Source of the DNA: Nocardioides sp. zg-1228
GTDB lineage: Bacteria > Actinomycetota > Actinomycetes > Propionibacteriales > Nocardioidaceae
Direction: 5' to 3'
NCBI RefSeq assembly: GCF_017086465.1
Contig: NZ_CP070961.1
Location: 2,170,001-2,234,000 of the forward strand
DNA length: 64,000 nt
The notes under the pieces were generated by a model. It had not been told where the DNA came from, did no database searches, and worked only from the letters and a program-made list of their open reading frames with translations. Positions 1 through 8,330 of this stretch are shown piece after piece. The translations under genes and the position numbers were made by a program. Each line of letters begins with the position of its first letter. Position 1 is the first letter of the stretch.

Positions 1-1
1 T

Positions 2-1090
2 GCTGGGCACGCGGTGAAGCCGACCGCGCGATCGTTGGGATTGTCGACGAGCACGGTGCGGGCCTACTTGCTGCGTTGCGGCGGGATCAGACCTGACCCA
101 CGTCACCGCTCAGCAGGCCGGTTGGGCTTCGAGGAGCGTGAGGAGATCTCCCGCGGCCTGGCCGCCGACTTGTCGTTGCGGGCGATCGCGGCCGGGTTGG
201 GTCGCTCGCCGTCGACGATCAGCCGTGAGGTCGCGAGCAACGGCGGCCGGCGTGGCTACCGGGCCGCGTCCGCGGACCAGCACGCCTGGGCCAGGGCGAC
301 CCGACCCAAGGCATGCAAGCTAGCCACCAACCCGGTGCTGGCTGGCATCGTGGCCGCGAAGCTTCAGCGACGATGGTCGCCCCAGCAGATCGCCGGCTGG
401 CTCAAGCTCACCTATCCCGAAGACCCGGAGATGCACGTGTCGCACGAGAGCATCTACCGCACGCTGTTCGTGCAGTCACGCGGTGCGCTGCGCAAGGAGC
501 TGACCGCCTACCTGCGCACCGGTCGGGTGATCCGACGCGTGCACGGGGTCCGGCTCCCCGACGGTCGAGGCGGGCGGCCGGGGATCGTGAACATCAGTGA
601 GCGTCCCGCTGAAGCCGAGGACCGTGCGGTGCCCGGACACTGGGAGGGCGACCTGGTCTTCGGCAAGCAGATGAGCCCAGTGGCCACCTTGGTCGAACGC
701 TCTACTCGCTACCTGCTGCTCGTCGGACTACCCGGCGGCAGCCACAAGGCCGACGTCGTCGCTGACGCCCTGGCCGCCGCCGTCGCGCACCTACCTGCAC
801 AGCTGGCCAAGTCGCTGACCTGGGACCAGGGCCACGAGATGGCCGAGCACAAACGCTTCACCAACGAGACCGGGATCCAGGTCTACTTCTGTGACCCCAA
901 GTCACCGTGGCAGCGCGGGAGCAACGAGAACACCAACGGCCTTCTACGTCAGTACCTGCCGCGGCGGGTCGACTTCAAGACCCTCACCCAAGTCGACCTC
1001 GACGCCATCGCACTCGAGCTCAACGACAGACCTCGACAGACCCTCGGGTTCAAGACACCATCGCAAGCACTAGCCGAGGTGTTGCATTGA
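2..1090 (+). CDS. IS30-family transposase, 5' end cut by window
   Basis: DDE transposase that moves an IS30-type element. The reading frame is open to the window edge; a GTG at 14 exists, but family members have a longer N-terminus, so the true start lies outside. An N-terminal HTH (SLRAIAAGLGRSPSTISREV) is followed by the catalytic core: GHWEGDLV (first D), TWDQGHEM (second D) and the NENTNG segment (E). The C-terminus ends normally after the usual TPSQAL-type motif, so the gene looks intact as far as it can be seen. Together with the IS110 copy near 3 kb it brackets a small accessory patch. The terminal inverted repeats could not be defined. Confidence 0.93.
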   Translation, partial: AGHAVKPTARSLGLSTSTVRAYLLRCGGIRPDPRHRSAGRLGFEEREEISRGLAADLSLRAIAAGLGRSPSTISREVASNGGRRGYRAASADQHAWARATRPKACKLATNPVLAGIVAAKLQRRWSPQQIAGWLKLTYPEDPEMHVSHESIYRTLFVQSRGALRKELTAYLRTGRVIRRVHGVRLPDGRGGRPGIVNISERPAEAEDRAVPGHWEGDLVFGKQMSPVATLVERSTRYLLLVGLPGGSHKADVVADALAAAVAHLPAQLAKSLTWDQGHEMAEHKRFTNETGIQVYFCDPKSPWQRGSNENTNGLLRQYLPRRVDFKTLTQVDLDAIALELNDRPRQTLGFKTPSQALAEVLH

Positions 1091-1121
1091 CCGCCTGAGC
1101 CCGCAGGCAGATCCGGACGTT

Positions 1122-1292
1122 CTACGGCAAGTCGACCCCAGGCCTGATGGCGACGTCGAAGTAGTCGAGCAGGGTGTCGGCGATGAGTGGGGGCATCTCC
1201 TCGGCGGCACGCTGGACACCAACCTGGGCTTCGATTTCCCAAGCGATGACGCGACGGAGTTGCTCAATTACCTCAGCGCGGTCCGTGCTCAT
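1122..1292 (-). CDS. Small hypothetical protein, 56 aa
   Basis: Short ORF starting ATG (MSTDRAEVIEQL) with a continuous amphipathic helical composition (EQLRRVIAWEIEAQVGVQRAAEEM) and an acidic middle. An upstream in-frame start would make it 94 aa, but that extension is Ser/Thr/Ala-rich and runs into the divergent acetyltransferase start. I do not recognise a family. It lies just after the IS30 transposase and could be cargo or a remnant. Codon use is less GC-biased than in the core genes further right. Confidence 0.4.
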   Translation of the reverse strand: MSTDRAEVIEQLRRVIAWEIEAQVGVQRAAEEMPPLIADTLLDYFDVAIRPGVDLP

Positions 1293-1405
1293 AGGACTGA
1301 GCATCTCACCAGTCGTCGCACTCACCTTGGCATGACCGGACACACGGGTCGCGGCAGATCCGGATACCGTCAACCTGTCGGTCAGGGCACTTAGAGTTGT
1401 CTCCA

Positions 1406-1873
1406 ATGAACAGTTCGCGTAGTTCGCTCAGGATCGCAACCACCCCTGACGTCCCACAACTTCTACGGTTGTGGGGCCTGCTCTTTGAGAAGGACGAGGC
1501 TGCTGAAGACGAGCCGTGGAGGAGCCACGCTCAAGAGTGGTTCGCCCAGTACGTCGGCGACTCCAGCACCGCTCGTTTCCCAGTCGTCGACATCGGTGGC
1601 GAAATCGTCGCAACCGCAATCGGCACCCTCGAACTGGGCGTCCCCAATCCCATGTGTCCCCATGGGCGAACCGTTCGGCTCGCGAATGTCATCACTCTTC
1701 CCGAGCACCGCGGCTGCGGGTACGGAACCTTGCTAGTCCGCGACGTAGTCGAGTGGGCTAGGTCGATCGATGCAGATCGGGTGGACCTCAGTTCTACGGA
1801 GGAAGGACAGGGCCTCTACGGCAAGGCGGGTTTCGTCTTGACGTCTGCTCCGCGCATGAAACTCGTTCTCTGA
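1406..1873 (+). CDS. GNAT family N-acetyltransferase, 155 aa
   Basis: Predicted acetyl-CoA dependent N-acetyltransferase; the substrate is unknown. The acetyl-CoA binding motif A is seen as VITLPEHRGCGYGTLLVRDVV (R-G-x-G-x-G loop), followed by a typical C-terminal strand-helix-strand ending GLYGKAGFVLTS. Length fits a single GNAT domain. I chose the ATG at 1406 over a TTG nine bases upstream because MNSSRSSLRIATTPDV reads directly into the first GNAT strand. It lies in the accessory patch between the two insertion sequences, with noticeably lower GC than the core genes, which suggests acquisition. Confidence 0.85.
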   Translation: MNSSRSSLRIATTPDVPQLLRLWGLLFEKDEAAEDEPWRSHAQEWFAQYVGDSSTARFPVVDIGGEIVATAIGTLELGVPNPMCPHGRTVRLANVITLPEHRGCGYGTLLVRDVVEWARSIDADRVDLSSTEEGQGLYGKAGFVLTSAPRMKLVL

Positions 1874-1987
1874 CGGGCGCGACCAAGCCAAACAAACGCC
1901 CTGTCATCGGCATGAGCGGAAGTCCGTAGCACGGCCATAGGAACGGTGTGCAATCGTGCAGCGAGGACATTCGGCATAGGGAGCGGC

Positions 1988-2500
1988 GTGGCGACGAGGA
2001 CCGTGGAGAATCACGTTGACCTTCCGGAGCCTCCGGCAGCGGTTTGGCAGCGGGTCGTTAGTGCCGAAGGCATAAATCACGAGATGTGGCCCTGGATGAC
2101 AATGACCATGCCGCGCCGAGCGGCGGGACTGACGGTAGAGACTCTCCCGCTGGGCCAGCCCATCGGTCGCGCTTGGCTCCGACTGTTCGGCCTCGTCCCG
2201 TTCGACTTCGACCACCTGATGATCGATGAACTTGAGCCGGGCGTCCGGTTTCTGGAGCGCTCCACCATGTTGAGCATGCGGCACTGGGAGCATGAGCGGA
2301 CGTTGACACCGGTCCCGGAGGGCACCCGAGTTCATGACCGCGTCACCCTGCAGCCCCGCCTGCCCGTTCCTGGACTCTCCATGCTGCTGGCGCGCATAGT
2401 CGGCGCCTTCTTCCGGCATCGACACAGACGGCTGCACAAGCACTTCACTACTGGTGATGTGCCGCGACCGACGACGTTCTCGACGCGCTTCTATCGTTGA
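1988..2500 (+). CDS. SRPBCC (START/Bet v1-like) family protein
   Basis: About 170 aa. The N-terminus TRTVENHVDLPEPPAAVWQRVV is the usual first strand and helix of SRPBCC proteins, and the later strands (RVHDRVTLQPRLPVPG) plus a long C-terminal helix with a basic RHRHRRLHKHF run complete the fold. The family binds hydrophobic ligands or acts as small cyclase/aromatase-like proteins; nothing here defines a ligand. I chose GTG 1988, preceded by AGGGAG a few bases upstream; a GTG at 1946 with AGGA is a real alternative and would add 14 residues that do not look like the family. It is cargo between the IS elements. Confidence 0.7.
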   Translation: MATRTVENHVDLPEPPAAVWQRVVSAEGINHEMWPWMTMTMPRRAAGLTVETLPLGQPIGRAWLRLFGLVPFDFDHLMIDELEPGVRFLERSTMLSMRHWEHERTLTPVPEGTRVHDRVTLQPRLPVPGLSMLLARIVGAFFRHRHRRLHKHFTTGDVPRPTTFSTRFYR

Positions 2501-2640
2501 GCTGCGCCCGCTCATCGGCTACTAGGAAACTTCCCGCAGGATCGGTGTCCGGCCAGACTTCGATCCAGGTGATCGGCGCGACGCTCTCTTACCGGCTGAC
2601 CACCGATGGTGTGGCTCTCATCTGGACTGCGCCTCGTCGG

Positions 2641-2737
2641 TCACCGTGACGAGGAGTGGCTCCAGAGGGGTCTGCCCGGCTCGTAGTAGCAATGCCCACC
2701 TCGTCGTCCTGCTGGTTCCCAGTTGCGAGGTGAGCAG
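2641..2737 (+). ncRNA. Candidate IS110 bridge-RNA (left-end noncoding) region
   Basis: The 5' noncoding stretch directly before the IS110 transposase start. It can fold: GACGAG (2648-2653) pairs with CTCGTC (2700-2705) and GTGG (2656-2659) with CCAC (2696-2699), leaving a two-base bulge and a large internal loop that itself contains a CAGA/TCTG mini-hairpin. IS110-group elements are known to encode a bridge (seek) RNA in the left-end noncoding region upstream of the transposase, which specifies donor and target. The assignment here rests on position and foldability only; the loop-target pairing was not tested and the RNA ends are unknown. Confidence 0.4.
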
Positions 2738-3988
2738 ATGAGCAAGACGCAGGCAGTGATCATCGGGGTCGATCCCACAAGATGTCGGTGACGATCGAGG
2801 TCGTCGACACCCACGAGCAGCTGCTCGGCACGGGGCGGTTCGCTACAGACAGAGCCGGTCACGCAGCACTTCAGCGTTACGTGAAGCAGTGGCCCGACCG
2901 CGGTTGGGCGGTCGAGGGAGCCAACGGCGCCGGTCGTCCGCTGGCCCAACGACTCGTCGCCGCCGGCGAGCAGGTCGTCGACGTTCCGGCCAAGCTCGCG
3001 GCCCGGGGTGCGGCTCTTCGACACCGGCCACAACCGCAAGACCGGCGCCCTGGACGCCCACTCCATCGCTGTCGTCGCGGTCCGCACGGCGGACCTGCGG
3101 GTGCTGGTCGAGGACGGTGAGCTCGAAGCCCTGCGGATGCTCACCGACCGCCGCGACGAACTCGCCCACCAACGCGTCCAGACCCTCAATCGGTTGCAGC
3201 GACTGCTCAGTGAACTGCTGCCCGGCCAGCGCAAACGTGACCTGTCCGCCACCCAGGCCAAGACGGTGCTGGCGACCATCAGGCCCCGTGGCATCGCCGG
3301 GAAGACCCGCCGTCGGATGGCTGCTGAGGAGATCGCCGACCTGGTCGCGGTCGACGCCAAGCTCAAGCGGATCAAGGCCGAGCTGAAGGCCGCGGTGCTC
3401 GAGCGTGGCTCGCACCTGATGGACATCTACGGCATCGGACCGGCAGGCGCGGCACGGGTGCTGGCCGAGGTCGGTGACGTGGCACGGTTCGCCGACCGCA
3501 ACCGGTTCGCGTCCTGGACCGGCACCGCGCCCCTGGACGCCTCGTCCGGCGAGCAAACCCACCACCGTTCGTCGCGGGCCGGGAACCGGAGGATGAACCA
3601 CGTCCTGCACGTCGCCGCGACCGTGCAGATCCGCCACGACACCGAAGGCCGCGCCTACTACCGACGCAAGCTCGCCGCCGGCAAGACCCCCATGGAAGCC
3701 CTGCGCTGCCTCAAACGGCGCCTGTCCGACGTCGTCTACCGCCAACTCGTCGCCGACGCCCAGAAACACGATGGAGCGGGCCCGGGAGGGCACTGCGGGG
3801 CGACACTTCAATCCAGCGCGGTCGACTCGCACCCGCTCATCGACACTTCGGATCAGCCACTTCCCGGACCCGCGCAGCCGACGCTACGCCGACCATCTCC
3901 CCGTCGGAAGACCCTCACAACGAGCACTCCTCGACACAGAGGGGTGCCAGATCCGGCAACCGGCGTCGCCAAAAGGGACACCGAGTGA
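2738..3988 (+). pseudogene. IS110-family transposase, two frameshifts
   Basis: DEDD-type transposase of the IS110/IS116/IS902 group. The N-terminus reads MSKTQAVIIGVDP; then one C is missing from the CCC at 2774-2776 (HKMSVTIEV continues in another frame), and one G is added in the GGGG at 3005-3008 (LAAR, then RLFDTGHNRKTGALDAHS in the third frame). Catalytic acids are visible as GVD, WAVEGANG and LDAHS. The C-terminal domain (YGIGPAGAARVLAEVGD, SRAGNRRMNHVLHVAA) with the serine region is intact and runs to the stop. The two shifts sit on homopolymer runs, so sequencing error must be excluded. As read, the protein is not made in one piece. Confidence 0.88.
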
Positions 3989-4068
3989 GATCCATGGTGC
4001 TCCGGGGACGACGCCGCCCACGTCTGCTCCAGCCGTCACGACCTCGTGCAGCACGCCCTCGCGAGCCT

Positions 4069-7000
4069 TCACCCGGTGTTGATTTCTTTGGCCTCAGGCC
4101 GTGGGTCCACGGCGGAGATGGGGGTGATCCACGACTGGTGGGTGGCGCTGTTCTTGGTGATGGCGAGCAGGGCGTCCATGTGGGGCTCGAGCCCGGTGAC
4201 CTTGTCGAGGGGAACGCCGACGATCAGCTGGAAGCCGAGACCTCGCCACGCCTGGACGGCACGGCCCGCGAACTCGGAGTCGGCCTTGACGAACCCCTCG
4301 TCGAGGAACACCGGCGCGAACCGCGGGCGGGAACGCATCTCGTCTCCCAGCCGGAAGCGGAGCGCGGAGCCGACGATGAAGGCGACCAGCTCCTGGCTCT
4401 CGCCGCCGCTCTTCTCCCCCAGCGTGCGGTAGGTGGCACGCAGCTCGCCGGTCGCGTGGTCGTAGCGCTCAGCGCTGATCTCCACGTGGCGGCGTACATC
4501 GAGGAGACGCTCGCGGTTGGTCAGCGTCGTCGCGGCGTCGCCGACCTGGCTGGGCTTGCGAAGCTGCTGCATGAAGCTGCTGAGCTCGGCGAACCGCTTC
4601 TCCAGCGCCTCCTCCGTGAGAGCGGTGGTGGAGCCCGAGGAGAGGGTCCGCAGATCCCGCATGAACGTCTGCACGTGGGCCGGTGCCAGGCGTCGGAGAC
4701 GGATCCTGAGACGGTCGCCCGATGCGCCGAACTCGAGGCGCCGCAGGATCGCGTTGATCGGCTCGAGACGGTCCTCGATCTCCTCCACGCACGCCGCCAT
4801 GGCCCCGACGAGGGGCACGAGGTCCTGACCGCTCCACTCGGTGAGGCGCCGCCTCCACTCGGCGCGGCGTGCGGCCAGGCCCTCACCCTGGATGTCCTCG
4901 AGGATGCGGGCGTAGTCGGGGTAGGAGTCCGCGGTCGAGCCGAGGTTGGGTGAGTCCCACTGGAACTTGTAGACCCGGAAGATCTGCACGAGGTCCTCGT
5001 CGACGCGCCTGACCGCGGCCTCGGCGTCGGTGACCGCCTCACGCAGTCGCTGGACGAGCCGCTGGGAGGTCTCGGCGAACCGCGCCAGGTCGTGGGGGTC
5101 GGCCGGCTCCGCGGCCGCGGCGAACTCCGCGGCCAGCGCCTCCTCCTGCCCCGGGCCGATGACGACGGTGCCGTCCTCCTCGATGGCGTGGACCCGGTCC
5201 TTGACGCTGTCCTCGGCGTCGACGAGCTCGGCGTGCGACGCGTTGAGCTCCCGCTGGCGCTGTTCGAGGCCGTAGCGGGCCCGGCGCGCCTCCTCGAGTC
5301 GGGCGGTGAGGTCGTCGATCTGGGTGTCGAGCGCCTGCAGGCGGTCGTCGGACTCCAGGATCACCGAGCGGCGCTGCTCCAGGTGCGCGATGCGGCGGTC
5401 GCTGCCGTCGACGTCGAAGTCGTCGAACCGCGCGGTCGCGACGGCGTCGTAGGAGGTGCGCTGCCGCTCGAGCACGCGCGCCTGCAGATCCAGCTGGCCG
5501 AGCTCCGCGGAGACGGCGTCGAGCTGCTCCTCGAGGTCAGCAAGCTCGGCGTCGATGTCGGCGATCGCGTCCTCGTTGGAGAACCCGATGATGCTGCGCG
5601 CGTCGTTGCGCCCGTGGGCGCCTCGTCGGCCGTTGCGGGTCTGGCCGGCGAGGGTGACGCGGAAGCCAGGGCCAGCGAGGTCCTCGGCGGACTCGACGCA
5701 CAGAGCGTTGCGGGACGGCTCCTCGACGTGCGCCCGGACCCACCCGGTGAAGGGCGTGTCCTTGAACGCGAGCTTGCCACCGACCCGTTCGGGATCAGCC
5801 GGTCCGGGGTCGGGCAGGTCGAGCTCCACCCCCTCGAAGACGAGGCGCCCGCGCAGGTGCAGTCCGTCGATGGCGGAGGAGAACCGCTCCAGGTGCTGCA
5901 GCGGGACCAGCATCATCCGGGCGCTGGCGCCGAGCACCGTCTCGATGGCGGTGCGCCACCTCGCCTCCTCGGCAGCGACGTCGACCAGCTCGGCAACGAA
6001 CGGCAGGTCGTCAAGGCCGAGCCCGCTTGCTCGCGCCACCTCCGCGCGGAGCTCGTGCATGCGGGCCGGCATCCGGCCCGCGCGGCCCTCCATCGACGCC
6101 CGCTCGCGACGCAGCTCAGCCTGTCGCTGGCTGAGGGGGAACTGGCTGCGCAGCACGGCGTCACGCTCGCGCCGCAGCCGCTCCTGTTCCCGCTGGTAGC
6201 CGGCGAGCCACTGTCGGGCGTGCAGCTGGAGCACGGCGAATGCCTCGCTGGACAGCAGCGCGCCGTCGACGTCGGGCGCGTGGGCGTCTGTGGCGTCGAT
6301 GAGTGGGAGCATCCGCTCCTGGAAGATGGTGCGGCGGGTCAGCCGGTCCTCCCGGACGACCTGCTCCTGCTCCAGGGACAGGGCGAGTGACTGGAGGGTC
6401 GCTCCCCCGGCAGCCCGGTGTGCTTCCTGTGCGGCCTCGAGGTCTGCGAGGTGGGTCCGCTCGACGGACGTGGTCGCGCTCAGCTCGTCGGCGGCCGCCG
6501 CCCGCTCGGCCCGGTTGTCGGCGACGGCGGCCTCGATCAGTCGCAGGTGGGCCCGGAGCAGCCACATCCGCAGTGGTGTGTCACCGCCCTTCGTCACCCC
6601 GTAGGCATCGAGCTCGTCCAGTCGTCGGGTCGCGGCCACCTTGCGGTCGTGCAGCTCGGTGATCGGCCCGAGCAGCTCGAGCTTCTGCTCCTCGGTGCGC
6701 ATCGCTGAGTGGGCGGTGTCGAGGTCGTCGAAGTGCTCGATCGCGCGGTCGGCCGCGGCGAAGGTCGAAGGGCGCTCGAGGACCATGTCCTTGTAGAGCT
6801 CGTCGACGCTGCGGACCTGGTTGCCGGCCTGGATCCGGGCGAGAAGCCGCAGCGCCTTGGCGCCGTCGCCGTTGGCTCCGATGCCGAGGCGGGCGTGCAG
6901 CACGGCCGCGTACTCGGCGTAGGTCCGGTGCACCCGGATCCCGGGGAAGATCTTCTTGAGCGTGTGGGCGTGGAACCGCTCGGGCACCGCGACCTCGAGC

Positions 7001-7557
7001 AGGTCGAGCGTCAGCGCGCCCTCCTGCGTCGCGAGCTGCATCTGGACGTCGCCGGAGCGGGTGGCGCGGCGCGGGACGTAGTAGGTGCGCAGCGCAGTGA
7101 ACCGGCCGCCCCGGTCGTTGACGAACGTCATCGCGATGGCGCCCCACGTGTCGGAGCCCTTGCCGCGCAGCAGCTGCTCGACCGGCCGCCCGGTGCGGGG
7201 GTCGTCGATGACGTCGACCGCGCCCCGGAGGTACGACAGCAGGTTGCGCTGCCCGGCCCCTCGGGCGCGGCCGGCGACCGCGTCGTTGGACGCGCCGTTG
7301 AACTTGGTGTCGGACGGCATCATCAGCGCCGTGTAGGCATCGAGGATGGTGCTCTTGCCGACGCCGGAGGCGCCGGAGATCATCGTGGCGTCGCCGCGCA
7401 GCGGCACCACCGTGAGTCCGCCGAACCCACCCCAGTTGACCATCTGCAGCAGCGACGCGCGCCATTGCATGGTGTCGTCCGAGGGGGTGGCGACGTCACG
7501 CTGCGCGAAGAGGCCGCTCACGTCCGCCGTGTCAGTCCGGTCGATGGACACGCTCAC
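4069..7557 (-). CDS. jetC: JetC: SMC-like ATPase of a Wadjet/MksB-type complex
   Basis: 1,162 aa. A P-loop GASGVGKST is at about residues 62-70; long helical, Glu/Arg/Leu-rich coiled-coil arms fill the middle; an ABC-type signature KSGGESQ lies near 1050 and Walker B FLDEG near 1085. This is the SMC-type ATPase layout of JetC/MksB. In Wadjet systems the complex extrudes DNA loops and senses small circular plasmids, which the JetD nuclease then cuts. GTG start overlaps the jetB stop as GTGA, so translation is probably coupled. The C-terminus looks complete, but no jetD follows: the sequence runs into IS110 flank. It may act as a condensin-like complex or with a JetD encoded elsewhere. Confidence 0.9.
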   Translation of the reverse strand: MSVSIDRTDTADVSGLFAQRDVATPSDDTMQWRASLLQMVNWGGFGGLTVVPLRGDATMISGASGVGKSTILDAYTALMMPSDTKFNGASNDAVAGRARGAGQRNLLSYLRGAVDVIDDPRTGRPVEQLLRGKGSDTWGAIAMTFVNDRGGRFTALRTYYVPRRATRSGDVQMQLATQEGALTLDLLEVAVPERFHAHTLKKIFPGIRVHRTYAEYAAVLHARLGIGANGDGAKALRLLARIQAGNQVRSVDELYKDMVLERPSTFAAADRAIEHFDDLDTAHSAMRTEEQKLELLGPITELHDRKVAATRRLDELDAYGVTKGGDTPLRMWLLRAHLRLIEAAVADNRAERAAAADELSATTSVERTHLADLEAAQEAHRAAGGATLQSLALSLEQEQVVREDRLTRRTIFQERMLPLIDATDAHAPDVDGALLSSEAFAVLQLHARQWLAGYQREQERLRRERDAVLRSQFPLSQRQAELRRERASMEGRAGRMPARMHELRAEVARASGLGLDDLPFVAELVDVAAEEARWRTAIETVLGASARMMLVPLQHLERFSSAIDGLHLRGRLVFEGVELDLPDPGPADPERVGGKLAFKDTPFTGWVRAHVEEPSRNALCVESAEDLAGPGFRVTLAGQTRNGRRGAHGRNDARSIIGFSNEDAIADIDAELADLEEQLDAVSAELGQLDLQARVLERQRTSYDAVATARFDDFDVDGSDRRIAHLEQRRSVILESDDRLQALDTQIDDLTARLEEARRARYGLEQRQRELNASHAELVDAEDSVKDRVHAIEEDGTVVIGPGQEEALAAEFAAAAEPADPHDLARFAETSQRLVQRLREAVTDAEAAVRRVDEDLVQIFRVYKFQWDSPNLGSTADSYPDYARILEDIQGEGLAARRAEWRRRLTEWSGQDLVPLVGAMAACVEEIEDRLEPINAILRRLEFGASGDRLRIRLRRLAPAHVQTFMRDLRTLSSGSTTALTEEALEKRFAELSSFMQQLRKPSQVGDAATTLTNRERLLDVRRHVEISAERYDHATGELRATYRTLGEKSGGESQELVAFIVGSALRFRLGDEMRSRPRFAPVFLDEGFVKADSEFAGRAVQAWRGLGFQLIVGVPLDKVTGLEPHMDALLAITKNSATHQSWITPISAVDPRPEAKEINTG

Positions 7558-8330
7558 TGCTCCCTCGCGTCGTCGTCGGCGGCGTGGCCGTCCGGGTCGG
7601 GCTCGTCGTCGAAGAGGTGGGACGACTCGGGCTCCGGGAGCACCTCGCTGCTGTTGGCCGCCATCAACGCCTCGAGCAGCTCTTGCAGGAGCTCGAGCGG
7701 CAGCAGCGGCTCCACGGCCTCGCTGATCTCGAAGCGCTCGTCGTTGCCGGAGGGGATGAGCAGACCGGCCTTGACGACGCTGGCGACCGCATTGCGCGCC
7801 CGCTTCTCGTCGCCGGCCTCGTCGGTGGCGTGCGCGGGTCGGAAGCTGGCGACGTAGGACACGACGTCCTCGCGGTCGATGAACACGCGCGCGTCGCCGC
7901 CGGCCAGCCCGGCGCGCAGCCGGTCGCGTAGGTGCACCAGGACGAGCGTCTCCTCGCGCGACCACGCGGCGTCGTAGAGCAGCGTCGGGAACCGGCTGCC
8001 CGTCTCGGATGTTGCCTGTCGCTTCCAGGCCACCTCGCTCGAGCGGTCGACCTGCAGGTCGAGGAACAGCTCGTTGAGGCGGGAGCGGATCAGCCGTTCG
8101 TGCTCGACGAGCACCGGCCAGTCGCGTGGGTGGGTGCGCGCGCTGATGAAGCGCTGCTTGAGCAGCGTGACGAGGACCCGCCGCTGCGCGTACTCGAGGC
8201 CGCCCTCGTCGCCCTCGAACAGGGAGACCGAACCGTCGTCGAGCAGGTCCTCGACGAGTCCGTCGTCTGTTGCCGCCTCCGCGTCCGCGTGGGGCGCGGT
8301 CTGAGGCGCGGTGTCGGTCTCGACGCTCAT
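7554..8330 (-). CDS. jetB: JetB: DUF4194 (KITE/MksE-like) subunit
   Basis: 258 aa, acidic at both ends, with the DUF4194 body (RRVLVTLLKQRFISARTHPRDWPVLVEHERLIRSRLNELFLDL and later FIDREDVVSYV). DUF4194 proteins are the winged-helix KITE-type subunits (MksE/JetB) that join the kleisin and the SMC-like ATPase. The ATG start overlaps the jetA stop as ATGA and the stop overlaps the jetC start, so three subunits are made from one transcript in likely fixed proportion. The C-terminal tail (EPESSHLFDDEPDPDGH) is low complexity and probably disordered. Confidence 0.87.
   Translation of the reverse strand: MSVETDTAPQTAPHADAEAATDDGLVEDLLDDGSVSLFEGDEGGLEYAQRRVLVTLLKQRFISARTHPRDWPVLVEHERLIRSRLNELFLDLQVDRSSEVAWKRQATSETGSRFPTLLYDAAWSREETLVLVHLRDRLRAGLAGGDARVFIDREDVVSYVASFRPAHATDEAGDEKRARNAVASVVKAGLLIPSGNDERFEISEAVEPLLPLELLQELLEALMAANSSEVLPEPESSHLFDDEPDPDGHAADDDAREQ

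Larger units (their letters stand above)
2641..3988 (+). mobile_element. IS110-family insertion sequence (ends approximate)
   Basis: Element comprising the structured left-end region and the frameshifted IS110 transposase. IS110 elements usually lack obvious terminal inverted repeats and make little or no target duplication, so the exact ends cannot be read from one copy. The right end lies somewhere between the transposase stop at 3988 and the jetC stop at 4069. It sits where the fourth gene of the adjacent Jet operon would be expected. Confidence 0.65.

Noticed and set aside
3884..4072. 62-aa frame overlapping the jetC stop as GTGA, as a jetD remnant
   Set aside because: The start fits, but the translated sequence has none of the N-terminal JetD features I know (Trp-containing helix and FPLR-type segment), so it is only mentioned in the finding.
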